Of a DNA stretch of 64,000 nucleotides, positions 32,649 through 43,970 are shown piece after piece. A program made the translations under genes and the position numbers. The DNA comes from Maylandia zebra. Its lineage: Eukaryota; Chordata; Actinopteri; Cichliformes; Cichlidae. Every line of letters starts with the position of its first letter. Within the stretch, counting starts at the first letter, position 1. Where the stretch lies: positions 24,422,033 through 24,486,032 of the forward strand of contig NC_135170.1 in NCBI RefSeq assembly GCF_041146795.1, in the 5' to 3' direction. A model generated the notes under the pieces. The model saw only the letters and a program-made list of their open reading frames with translations, made no database searches and had not been told where the DNA came from.

Positions 32649-35600
32649 ATGGACAAGCTGAAAGCTTACGAGCAGCTTAAAAAAGACCTTGAAAATGGTA
32701 ATCCAACACTTTATTAAACTTTTTGGTAATGCTTGCAAGTTAATTTTTTTAACTGCAAAGAACCCTGACAATATCATGCTTTAATTATTTAACATGTATG
32801 GTATTCATATTTACTTCTCTTTATTAATATGCATGTTAACAGATGTATATAGTTATTACTTTATGATATTGTTGGAGTGCCCGATTTAAAAAAATAAATA
32901 AATAAATAAAAATGACAAAAGTTAAATTTCTCACAAAATTAAAAGATTGCAATTTAAAAGTTAGATAGTCATGTAGGATCTGTCTCCTACAGTCAATCTA
33001 TAACTACTTACCCTTTTAAAATTTTATTTGAAGGTGAGATTACCCAAAAAGGCTTTGATAACAACATAAAAAAGCTCCTGACAGCAGAAAAATCAGGTAG
33101 GTTTTGATACTTTTGAACAACATGCAAAACAATCTCCTTTATTTAACATGATATGCTTAGCAGGTTATGATTGAATAACCACTTTATTAATAGATGCAAT
33201 ACATTTTGAAAGCAGATGACTGTGCAGTAGTCTGTGATTGTAGTAGAATTCTATAAACCACATGTTTCACATCAATGCCCTATTTATATTGCAGATGACA
33301 CTACTTCAACACGTGGCAATGAATTTCTCAGTAAGAAAACCACAATTATTTTGCTTCAAGGTCATTTGTAATATAGAACTCGCTGTGGATCAGTTTGATT
33401 AACTTTCAGCTTCATCCATTACAGGTGCAGCAGAGGCCTTTGGTAAAGCCAAGAAACTACTACAGCCTCAAGTAAAGAAAAGGCAGTTTCCACTGAATGA
33501 TAAACGTTTGGACCATGCCAAATCATTATTGAAGGTTAGTTAAAAAGTGAAGCTACCTGTATGACTATCAGCAATATATTAAAAAATAACTTTCTAAATT
33601 TGGCTTATTTTTTAATAAATTTCCCTTTTTTTCCTTGATGCTAGGTCAGACTGGCTCCCATGGAGTGGAAGCCAAGAACTCATAGAAAGTGTGGACGGTA
33701 CCAGAAGTTAATAATGGACGAAGCTCCACCTCGAATCATTCTTCAAGGCCATGAAACCTATGATGATTTAATTACCATAGGCAAAGAACGCTTCTGGCCA
33801 GAGCGTACTGAGGGGAGTGAGTTCACTCTTTGCCATTCTGACGGGACCAGGTGGAGTAAGCAGGAGTTCCACAAAGAATACGGAACTGTTTCTGATATTA
33901 CACATATGTGGAAAAGAACAATATACATCGGGCGACGACAACTGGGTAATAAAGTGTTCAATATTACTATTAACTACTGTCTAGCACTCGAATTTGTATG
34001 GTATGAAATAATTTTACTTTTTGTACAGAGGTCGTGTGTTTGGATGATCAAAGTTCCATCTCAGGTGTGTGCCTGCCCAAACCAAATTGAATATTTTTGA
34101 TGTTATGATTGAACATGGTACACTGGCCATGTTGGGCATTATTCAGATATATTGCAATTAATGTGTTATTTTACAGATGAAGACCCTGTAACTAAAGTGG
34201 GTGGTGATGAAAGTTGCAGTTTAGGTGAATGCCTGGACATCTAACTAAATCATTAAAATTGACTTCTTTTTTGTTTTGCATTACATTTCCAACCTTTACA
34301 CACTTGTTTACTATGCTTGGTCATTGCACAGTTACTGTATATAATATGCATCTTATTCTGCAGATGAACTTCCTGAAACCCTCATAGGACAAAGTGTTGC
34401 AGAACAGGTAAAACCATGGCTTCATCTTGAACAGAACAATTAATTTCTTATCATTGTCATAAATGTGGATATTTTCACAGTGCACCCTGCAAAAAGTATA
34501 TCTTGGCTGAATGTGTTCATAGGATTTCCATGCAGAAACATCCAGCTCAGCTGAATTTGAAACAGGGAGAGTCAGAAAGAAAAGCCAGTCCAAGCAAAGG
34601 AAGGAGGAAAATGTAGGGTCATCTCTAGGTCCAGGTGGAGCAGTGAGCCAAGACATGTTACCACATGCAGTTATTGAGTCAAAAGAAGCTATGGAGGGAG
34701 CTGAAGAGCTATCTGAAGGTGCTGGAAGTAGTGGGCTTTTGATAGATTTTGCACAGTCTTTCAACCCAACTCCAAAATCGCCATCATGTAAGCATTCTTT
34801 CCCATTTAGGGCTAACATCATATCATCAGACAAAATTGTAAATAAAGGTTTTCATTCTTCACTATTTGGTACTCAAGTTCCTGGAGTAAACCTAGATATT
34901 AGTGATCCAGCAGTTAATAGAAGAATGATTAGCAGTAGCTGTATGTTAATGGATGTTACTTTGTGTTTTTTTTTTTTATCCCCAAGTGTATCTTCCACGT
35001 GTTCCATATGTGGAAGAGGCTTTAATTACATACAGTGAGGACAATCTACTGGGAGAAGGAACATTTGGCAAGGTATATAGAGGTTCTTTTCATGGTACTC
35101 CAGCAGCTGTTAAAAGGATCATGTGTGGCCAACAAGGGATGGAGGACAGCGACATTCATCATGAGATAAATGTTTCACTGTAAGAACTTTGACACACTTT
35201 TTTTTTTTCATTGTCAAAATCGATTCTTCCTCAAGCTGTAACATAATATGCCTCTATTTTGTTTTTTTTATTCGGACATGTTTCTGTTTTATTAGGAGAC
35301 TGTCTCACCCCAACATCGTCAGACTCATGGCAGTTGCCCGCACTGAGTCCTGCTTTTTGTTGGCAGCTGAATACATTCATGGCGCAACCCTGCAGCAAGT
35401 GCTTCACACAGACAGCTGCTTGGTGAAGGTACCAATACTCATAACTTTATGTTTAATACATTTAGGTAGATGTTAATTATCTTAATACCCTCATATTAAA
35501 AAAGAACTTTTTATTGCTGGCATTTGTTTAAATATGTACTTGAAACCATCTTTGTGTACAACATATAAAAAGACTGATTCCTTTATTTTTCTCTCATGTT

Positions 35601-37206
35601 TTCAACCATTTAGAATTACCAAAATGATCTTTAATTGTCAAATGCCAGAAAAGTATCAACTTAGTAAAAGAATAATCTTAAATTTTTAATAATAAGCTCC
35701 CTTACTGTTTTGGTAGAATTGCTGTTTTTACTTGGATGAGGTCCAGACATTTTAGGTTTTCTTCTACAATATTCTTACAATATTTTTCAGGAATTTCTGT
35801 CCAGTCCTCCAGACAGGACTGGTGTAACTGAGTCAGATTGGTTGGCCACCTTGCTCACACACACCATTCACCTCTGCTTACAGTTTCGCAAGAGGACTGC
35901 AATCAGGGCTTTTTGATTGTCACCGCCAAACATTGACTTTGTTGGTCTTAGGTCCCATTGTAATTTATTGAAATTGAAATGGCAATTGCATTTGAATACT
36001 AATCCTATTTGAAGTAATACATTTCCAGTGGTAGACATGTTAGATTGTCACACCTGGCTACGCATTGTTTTATTAATATTATATATTGTCTTGATAGCTT
36101 GAAGGGGATGATGCCGGTTTCATATCACTGGACTTATCCATGGCAGTAGAGTACATCCATGCACAGAGAATCATTCACCAGGATATAAAGCCAGCAAATG
36201 TCATGGTAAGCCATACTGTATTTTTCTTTTTCTCCACTTTGTTTTTGAAGATCAAAATAAAAATAGTATATTATTTATTTAACTTTATTCTCTTCAGTCT
36301 ATTAAACACTACATTTGAACAATGAGAAACTTTTCTGGCATATTCATATAAAGGATTTTTTTTTAAAGTAAGAAGCCTTACATTGTTTCTTTAATAGTCC
36401 AATTTTTCTTTAATATGTTGGTTCTTGCACACCTACAAAATTCCCAAACATGTTGTAAGTTTAGGCTTTACAAACTGAAAGTTTCTATTCTTTTATTAGT
36501 CTGTACCACTTGCTTAAGTGGAATGGGGATTAAAAAATGCACAGGACTATAAAACCGGGTTGGATCATTAACCAATCTGTTAATTTTAATGTTTGGTATA
36601 ATAAACAATCTCAGAATAAATCTGCAGTGATTGGGTGATCTGGGTGCTAAAAGCTTTGAGGGTTTTTTTTTTTTTCCCCAATTATGAGCTGTGGTCTTTG
36701 GAATGACATTTTTGATAACATTTGTGAAATTTTAGACAACCTGGTAAGTTCTTATATATACCTTATAGGTTCACCACCCTTCTAAAAAGGCAGTCCTGAC
36801 AGACTGGGGCATGGCAAACATAAGAGACACTGTGATGCTTCGTCAAGGGAGTAAGTTCACTGCCCAGGCTACTGGTCCAGCTGGTGGCACATATCTTTAC
36901 ATGGCCCCTGAATGCATACTGATGTTTGAAGAGGCCTCGTTCCAGACAGACATGTGGTCCCTCGGAGCCACATATCTGGAGATCCTGACGGGTTCCGCTC
37001 CGTGGATGGTTAAAAAACAAAGAGAACTGGCTGCACTAATGGCCACCAAAACCCCACCACATGCCCTATCACATCTCAGTGACAAAAACAGTTTTCTTGG
37101 TGGTTTGGTGAGCTATGACCCAGACTCAAGGCCTTCCGCATCTGATGTTGTTAAGTTTCTCAAGTCAGGCCTTGATCTTACGAGCCGATATGGCTACAAG
37201 TGGTAA
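32649..37206 (+). CDS. Transposon-borne protein kinase, 12 coding exons
   Basis: Exons: 32649-32697, 33034-33096, 33295-33330, 33425-33534, 33645-33945, 34177-34224, 34364-34407, 34523-34787, 34987-35179, 35296-35428, 36098-36205, 36769-37206. All introns have GT-AG ends and the sum is 1788 nt (595 residues plus stop), so the frame holds throughout. The start is MDKLKAYEQ inside the left arm. Residues about 85-185 form an unassigned domain (FWPERTEGSEF, HSDGTRWSKQEF, MWKRTIYIG). A charged linker follows. The kinase domain fills the last 270 residues: glycine loop GEGTFGKVYRG, lysine in AAVKRI, glutamate in HHEIN, catalytic loop HQDIKPANV (HRD replaced by HQD), metal-binding DWG (for DFG), and MAPE. 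All essential D, K and N residues are present, so it is probably active. A polyadenylation signal lies near 37395. Its role in the element is unknown. Confidence 0.85.
35715..36010 (-). mobile_element. Tc1-like transposase relic in a kinase intron
   Basis: The stretch 'ggactggtgtaactgagtcag...ttggccacc' and 'gactttgttggtctta' is the antisense of a well-known Tc1-type transposase region. It is short and decayed, and lies in the 0.67-kb intron between kinase exons 10 and 11. Confidence 0.6.
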
Positions 37207-37429
37207 TGGTGCTACAGTCTGCAGTTCAAAAGTCTTTCAATGTGAATTATGTTCTACATTTTGTTAACAAAAGTTGTGGTAAATGAAACACTGAATCATT
37301 ATGAAAGATGGCACCTTGTCAATTGTATTTCAAAATTTTATTGTACATTTTGTTGGTCAGACAGTTTTCAAATTACCTGTTGATTTTAAACAAGGATAAA
37401 TAAATGTTAACAAACACTGTTGTATGATT

Positions 37430-40400
37430 TTATTGGTCATTGGAAATGTTTACTGGTGCACCTTCCATCCTCTCTCTCTTCAGAAAGATGTATATGTCAT
37501 TTGCCTCGGCAAACGTAGAAGGTGTAGGAACTGCATTTCTGTTCATGGCAGTTGTGAGCTCTTGGACTAGCATGAGGTATGCAGCAAGGCAACCATCAGG
37601 TGTGCAGGGAAACTGGCTGTTTTCTAAAATGTTCTGGCACATGTCTCTGAATTCCTGGTTTGCTACCAGTGAAGGCTCTTCCCTCTCACAGATTAATTGC
37701 TTGGCATAGTCTAAAAGGTCTGGGTCAACAATGTGCAGCACATTGCCATATCCTGCGAATGAAAGACAATATTGAAAAGATGTTCACTTTGAATGTTAAA
37801 AATAAATGAATAATGACAAAGCTGTTCTAGAACCTGTATAAGAAGCAGTCAGTGTTTACAGATGTTATTACAGAAACTTAAAGATGGAAATATCACTCAA
37901 ACATTTAGATAAATTTTTAGTTAAAGGTGTCAATATGAAGCCATTTTAGTATTGACAGTAGAAATTCAGAAATCTCTTATTGTACTACAAGTAGGCTTCT
38001 TCGGAAGACACAAAAGAGAAAGCACATTATAACAGTTTTACGCTCATTACACTGGCTTCCAGTATATTTTAGAAAATTCATTTTAAAATTTTAGTAATGA
38101 CTTTCAATGCTCCGAATCGTGAAGCTCCTGCCTTAATTTCTGATCTTATAGAACCCCACGCTCCCTCTCCCAGCCTGTGATCATCTAATCAATGGCTGTT
38201 AGTAGTCCCACCAGAAGACCAGAGGCAAGAGATTCTCCAAAGCGGTGGCTCCCAGGTCATGGAATGCTCTGCCTCCATCATTACGTTTCCTTGATTGCAT
38301 TTATTCTGTATGTTCGATTGTGCTGTTTTATGTTCATCTGTTTTATATTATTGTGAAGCCACTTTGTGGTTTTTATCCTGTGAAGAGTGCTATATCAAAG
38401 TAAAAGTAAACTAATGAAAGTTAAAAAAACAAAAAAATAAAACCCCACAGGCTTTCAAATGACATACCAGGAGGTGGTGAGGTAAACAGAAGGTCGGGTT
38501 TCCCAAATGGACCAGGTGCATTGCGTTGCTTGCGGATGTCATGGGTGTTCCAAACTGTTTGCTCCGTTTTTAAGTCTCTTTGAAGCAGTGGCAAGTGTGA
38601 GTACTGCAAGCAGTTGCTATGAAAAAGGAGAATTAAAAAATTAATATGTTCATCTGCTTCTTTGAGGTAGAATAAGTAAAAGCTAAATTTTAATCAGTAC
38701 TCAAAAAACAAAGGCATTCCTAGACCACATACTTTCATACTGCTGCTTGATTATTTTTCATGTCTAAAAATATTAACTTACATGTGCACAGGATTGTCCA
38801 GTTCAAGGATCCCAGACTCCATCATGGCCTACGCATGTTGTTTTGAAAAAGACATAAGTTGTGAAGGTGAGAATTTCATTAGTGAAAAGGTACAGATGTA
38901 CATAAACACAGATTCTGGCCTTGTGTTTTCAGATAAACTAATCCATCGTATGTTTAACGAAATTTTGATGGCTAGTCTTTGTTAATAGGTTTTACAGGTG
39001 AAAGATTTGCTTTACCTCAAATGTTGTCAGCCATTTCTTAATCCATGTCCGCTTTAAAATACTGTTGAAACATTCAGCTCTCTAAACAACAGAAACATGA
39101 CATTATCAGTTTTGTTGTCAGGTTGTTACTTTAGAAATAGTCATTTACCAGCTTAAAGACATACCTGGTTGTGCACTGATGTCCCCATTCTGAAGCACCT
39201 CCATGCCTGATTCCCAAGATCTCGCATGTGAAATGCCATCTGCATTTGACCCACAACAAGGTTCTCCTTTCCTCTGTCCCCCCGAATCATTTGAGGACAG
39301 CCTAAAGACACAAACTGAAGATAATTAGTGAATGATGAAAAAATAAATTTATTAACAAAATGTAATCTTTTTTAACCCCCCATTTTTTTAGTATATTGCA
39401 TACCACCCTGTTCTTGAACAGCCTCAAAGAAGTATCTGGCCACAAAGTTTTGTTTGCGGTTGGATGTGCCCACCTTTAGCCATAGAACCTTCCTGGAAAA
39501 TCTGAAAAGAAAGAAACAGAAAAGTGGCCACTTGTACATATGATTTAATCATGTTTTGGCACTATGTTTGGTTTTTGTTACATTCCCCAAGAGTGACAGA
39601 GGATTTTTATGAAATACAATATAATCAAGTGTGCCTTATATTCAAGTGTTCATATATTTTCACATAACCAAGCCTATTGTTGAAGAATCACCTAACCAAG
39701 TCTATTGAAAGGAAAACATGATGCATTCCTTACCTCAGTGTCTGAGATGTTTGACAAACATGATATAATGATGCATTCTTTACTTCAGTGTCTGTGATGT
39801 CAGATAAAGCATGATATACTTCTGTATTCTTACCCCAGTGTGTGAAAGATCAGATAAGCTGATCTAATGCCTAACCTCTCTTCGACTTCTCACAAAAGAG
39901 AAAGTACTATGTAACCTGCTTTTTCCTATAAATAAAGGAAGCAAGCCTGCATTCGGTGTGTGTGTTCCTCAGAGACACTCACCCGTGCGCACGCTCTTAT
40001 ACACTGAGTTTGGTCTGCAGTGTCTTATTTCTCTTGCTTGTGTTTGAACAAATGTCTTCCCCTGACAAAGAGTATGCTGGTTTTCCATTGTATTATGTCT
40101 AGGCGTTGTTTCTGGTTCCTCCGGCCATTTTGACTGCCATAGTTGTGTAGGCTTACATGCCTTTGGAATTGAATGTGACTCTTGACTGTGTTCAGACTGA
40201 CGCGAGGGGAGAGCTGCCTTTTGTTTTGTAATCCCTTGTATTCTCCTGTTTATGTGTTGGTTAGGTAGGTTATCGTAAATTGTACATTTTATTTTCTTTG
40301 GAGTTAAATTCTGTTTACTTTATATCAGGGATGTTTTGTTTGTTGTGTTGGTCTTGGCCCTCCCTGAAATTAACTGCCAGTCTGAAATGGAACTTTAAGA

Positions 40401-41675
40401 CTAGCAGGAAATAAGCCTTTTAAAAACCGCCATCTTGAATACTCCTTCACTATTCATACTTTATCTTGGTCCCTTAGACCAGGCTTGGCCAAATCCAGAC
40501 CTCGAGGGCCAGTGTCCTGCATGTTTTAGATATCACCCTGGGTAAACACACTTGAATAAAATGATTAGTTCATTACCAGGCCTCTGGAGAACTACAAAAC
40601 ATGTTGTGAGGGTAATTTAGCCATTTGAATCAGCTGTGGATCAAGGACACATCTAAAACCTGCAGGACACCGGCCCTCGAGGCCTGGACTTGCCCATCCC
40701 TGCCCTAGACTCCTCAGGAGAGATAACACCTCAGTTTACCGCACATCCTTATCTTGAAGCAACTTTGTACTATCACTGAATATAATAAATTAAGTAGCGA
40801 ATGCCATATTCAAACCTACCCATCAATCCCCAAATGTATCCACATTCCAAAGAACTTCAGTTTATCATTGCCTATATGAAACAACAAATAATAATTACAA
40901 TTTGTTTCAACAGAAGTACCATCAAAACATGTTTGGAAGGTTAATTGAAAAGATAAAATAAATACCATCAATGTGCCATGTGTCATTTGGACCACGGCTG
41001 ATGTAATTCCGACGGGGAATTTTCTTCTTTCCAGGAGATCTCCTCTGAAGAACACTTGCATCCATATACCTCATTATATTAGCAACATCGTCTCTACAGT
41101 AACAATAGATTTTACTATGAGCTCAACAGTAAAACAAGAGAATACTTGATTATATACACACTATTTAACCAACCTGTAACAAGGCCGCACTCCTCTGACA
41201 TCCCTTACCCGCTTTACCATTGCCCTGATTCCTTGTTCAGGAGACCACTGTTTCATCTCACTCTAAAAAACAAACAAACAGACAATTGAATGTTTTTTTT
41301 TTTAATCACTACAGAAAATAACATTTATTGTTTCTACAATAGCTCATGACACAGACTTCAGGAAAATATATATTTTTTGCACTGATGTTTTAACGCTTAC
41401 CTCCACAGCTTTGTGGATTTCAGTAAAAGGTCGTTGGGGGCATCTTCGCTTCAACCCTAGAAGTTTTAAAACTCGTCTCAGATGCCTCTCACTGTTAAAA
41501 GACAACACAGACTTACATTATATTGAATGCAAACTGCATGTTTTGTCATTTTAGAGAGTTGTCACGGAAACTGTTGAAATGCAGACTTACCTTATTTTAT
41601 GCCCATATGAATTCAGTGCACAGCTGATTTCCTTTTGTTTTAAGCCTTTGTTGAACAATGTTATTATCATCATAT
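37430..41675 (-). CDS. Integrase-type DDE transposase, at least 11 exons
   Basis: Exons in transcript order: 41591-41675, 41401-41491, 41174-41262, 40976-41093, 40820-40871, 39404-39501, 39175-39301, 39016-39081, 38782-38828, 38468-38616, 37430-37752. These join in frame over about 415 codons to a stop after VNISNDQ. The N-terminal part is a helix-turn-helix (KQKEISCALNSYG, HLRRVLKLLGLKRR). The rve-type core has its first D in WHIDGNDKLKFFG, its second in RGDRGKEN and its E in HNQRAECFN, with 39 residues between the second D and E. Exons further 5' are uncertain: the right arm supplies an ATGGACAAG start, and a candidate exon lies near 41945-42009. It catalyses excision and integration by inference from family. 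No break is seen in the exons listed. Confidence 0.85.
38000..38412 (+). mobile_element. L2-type LINE fragment in a transposase intron
   Basis: 'ctcattacactggcttccagta...' corresponds to the LHWLPV region of L2 reverse transcriptase C-termini, and the 3' end has 'gaagccactttgtggtttttatcctg...gctatatcaaa'. Decayed, and between transposase exons 10 and 11. Confidence 0.7.
39594..40067 (+). mobile_element. Solo LTR in a transposase intron (fossil)
   Basis: TGACAG...CCTGACA with a 5-bp target duplication AAGAG (39589-39593, 40068-40072). It contains a TATAAATAAAGG promoter/polyadenylation region near 39930 and a short internal tandem repeat. It resembles an endogenous-retrovirus LTR; no internal genes. 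Confidence 0.75.
40480..40702. mobile_element. Palindromic hAT-type MITE in a transposase intron
   Basis: 223 bp with long inverted halves (GGCCTCGAGG... and AAAACCTGCAGGACACC motifs) and 8-bp flanks CCTTAGAC / CCCTAGAC (40472-40479, 40703-40710). This is a common fish MITE. It lies in the large intron between transposase exons 5 and 6. Confidence 0.8.
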
Positions 41676-42111
41676 CTTGAAAGGTTAAGTGTAACAACAA
41701 CAGTCTAATTGATCACCCACCTCTTACACTGAACATAAGTAATTAACCAGTAAAGTACTAAATCTTTTTATGTGGCAATTACACTAAAAGCATCGTCAAT
41801 TCAGTGCCCACAAATAAAACGTGTAGCAAAAAATACACTTCTTTGATATTAAATAGGTGAGCAGTAGTTAATAAATAAGTTGTACTTTAGTCATTTATTT
41901 TTAATGCTCTTTTTTTAATAAAAAAAAAAGTATTTTTGGTACAGTCATGGGAACCAGCCAGAGTCGGATACTCCTTTCATCATCGTCAGATGACATATTG
42001 CAGCAAAGTCTAAAAACAATAACAGAAAAAAAAAATCGGGATCAAAAAATATCCCGACAGTAGCAATATAGAAAAGAGAAATAAAGAAAAAGAGCGACAG
42101 AAAGGATGCAG

Positions 42112-43145
42112 GCTGCTCGTAAGCTTTCACCTTGTCCATTTGCTGAAATGTATACAAAACAATTACTGAACAGTTTAAATTTGAATCACGTTTCACCACT
42201 GTCGCTAGCTAGAATGAATTAGCCAGACAAAAATAGTACTGATTTGGTTTCGTACAAAACTGGCTTTCCGTCTCTGATATGTAACTTTCACAACATAACT
42301 GCAACTTAATATAACACAACTGTGGCAAAAATATGAACAAAAGGGAGAAAAAGTTAAACTTACCTTGTGTCGTTAGGAGCCTGAACCACGGTAAAACTCC
42401 GGTGAGGTCAATGACCTTACGCTCTCCCACGGTCACACGTTGATGACGTATTTGGAAATCAATTCGGGTGGGACATGACAACAGCGCCACCTGCAGGAAG
42501 ATTTTCTCTCTGGTACCTTGTGTTCTGATACCTGACAATTTTTTTTCTGACACCTGACAACTTTTTTGTCTGACACCTGACAACTTTTTTTCTGACACCT
42601 GACAACTTTTTTTCTGACACCTGACAATTTTTTTTCTGATACCTGACTTTTTTTTTTTTGACAACTGACACCTGACAATTTTTTGTCTGACACCTGACAA
42701 CTTTTTTGTCTGACACCTGACAACTTTTTTTCTGACACCTGACAACTTTTTTTCTGACACCTGACAATTTTTTTTCTGATACCTGACTTTTTTTTTTTTG
42801 ACAACTGACACCTGACAATTTTTTGTCTGACACCTGACAACTTTTTTTCTGACACCTGACAACTTTTTTTCTGACACCTGACAATTTTTTTTCTGATACC
42901 TGACTTTTTTTTTTTTGGACAACTGACACCTGACAATTTTTTTTCTGACACCTGACAACTTTTTTTCTGACACCTGACAATTTTTTTTCTGATACCTGAC
43001 TTTTTTTTTTGACAACTGACACCTGACAATTTTTTTTCTGACACCTGACAATTTTTTTTCTGATACCTGACAACTTTTTTTTTGACAACTGACACCTGAC
43101 AATTTTTTGTCTGATACCTGACGATGTCCTAAAATGTACACCGTA
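42112..43145 (-). repeat. Right inverted arm of the transposon
   Basis: About 1,030 bp. The unique part (42112-42518) is the complement of 32271-32677, with one difference noticed (GACAAGG versus GACAAGC) over about 400 bp. The arm is longer than the left because its satellite array has more units. It supplies the promoter and first exon of the transposase. Confidence 0.9.
42530..43122 (-). repeat. Satellite array, right arm
   Basis: About 26 copies of the same TCAGGTGTCAG unit as the left arm, in inverted orientation. Unit variants (GTATC, and GTTGTC inserts) recur with a higher-order period of about four to five units. Confidence 0.9.
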
Positions 43146-43379
43146 CTCTAGTCAGATCTTAGAATTGGTGATTAATTTTTGTTTAATTCTGTCTTATTAT
43201 TAAATGTAATTTAGAGCATGTTAAATGCATGTTAAAATAATAATATGATATATTGGGTCATGATTGAAAAAAAGATGGTGTGCACAGCTGAAGCTCTTCT
43301 ACTCCGTTTTATATTTAACGAGAAAAAATAAAAATATTACTTGATGACTACGGCTGTGAAAACTGACTAGTTAAAACAG

Positions 43380-43460
43380 AAAGCTGACAGTTCTTCATTT
43401 ACATATATCTATAAATAATAGATGAACTCATGCAGGTGCATCCTGGGAAAGAAGAGAAGA
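43380..43460 (-). promoter_or_regulatory. Putative 3' enhancer block
   Basis: Octamer-like ATTTACAT (43397-43404) and TGCAGGTGCATCCTGG (from 43431), equivalent to the blocks 3' of the other C exons. It lies about 0.5 kb 3' of the C fragment at 43930. Confidence 0.4.
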
Positions 43461-43924
43461 GAGAGAAAGGTGATGGTTCACTGACTGAGGATGCAAATTA
43501 ATGCAGGGTAGAAACAACACGTCATCTTAGTGTCACTGTGACCTTTTGTATGTTTATCTAAACTTAAGAAGCGCTGCTCACTGGTGTGCAGCGATTGTAC
43601 ATTACGCTGTGACAAACAACACATACTTAAGCCTTTTCTGGCAAAAATAAGATGAAAACAACAAAAGCAAGAAAGAAAGAAGTATGAGTACAGTTTAAAT
43701 GAACAACACTTTAATTAAGGTTTTTTATGTAAAATAAAAATAAAAATTCATGTATGAATATTTTAAACTGCATTTTATTAAAATAAGGAAAAAGACAGCA
43801 AAACATGAATTCCTAAAACTATGCAGTAATGACAAGAAAATATACTCATGGTGTAAATCTTATGCCTTATTCAGATTTCCAACATGAATATATTTTAGTA
43901 AACAGCAGTAGACAAGCCAATTTC

Positions 43925-43970
43925 AAATGCACATTCTGATCCTCGACTATTCAGTGAGACATCTTACTGA
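43925..43970 (-). pseudogene. Tiny remnant of a C exon end
   Basis: Plus strand 'cattctgatcctcgactattcagtgagac' is the last few codons, stop and start of the 3' UTR of a C exon. It is followed at once by more 3' UTR sequence leading to C3. It marks a deleted C between two tandem clusters. Confidence 0.75.

Larger units (their letters stand above)
31796..32677 (+). repeat. Left inverted arm of the transposon
   Basis: About 880 bp: terminal motif, satellite array (about 31819-32268), then unique sequence with a 5' noncoding exon ending at the donor at 32424 and the start of coding exon 1. It matches the right arm up to 'gcttacgagcagc', after which the two diverge. Confidence 0.9.
31796..43145. 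mobile_element. Kinase-carrying DDE DNA transposon, IS3EU-like
   Basis: An 11,350-bp element with identical outer ends TACGGTGTACATTTTAGGAC in inverted orientation and a perfect 6-bp target duplication CTCTAG (31790-31795, 43146-43151). Each end is a long inverted arm: a satellite array, then about 400 bp of near-identical unique sequence. Between the arms are two convergent intron-rich genes, a protein kinase (+) and an integrase-type transposase (-), whose stops lie 224 bp apart. The 6-bp duplication and TA...TA ends match what I recall of IS3EU. No capsid, DNA polymerase or reverse transcriptase is visible. Both genes look intact, so the copy is probably young. The introns carry older and smaller passengers. 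Confidence 0.88.

Noticed and set aside
31796-43145. Polinton/Maverick identity for the large element
   Set aside because: The 6-bp target duplication and an integrase-type gene are shared with Polintons, but the element is shorter and I see no DNA polymerase, capsid, ATPase or protease gene. A plain DDE transposon fits better.
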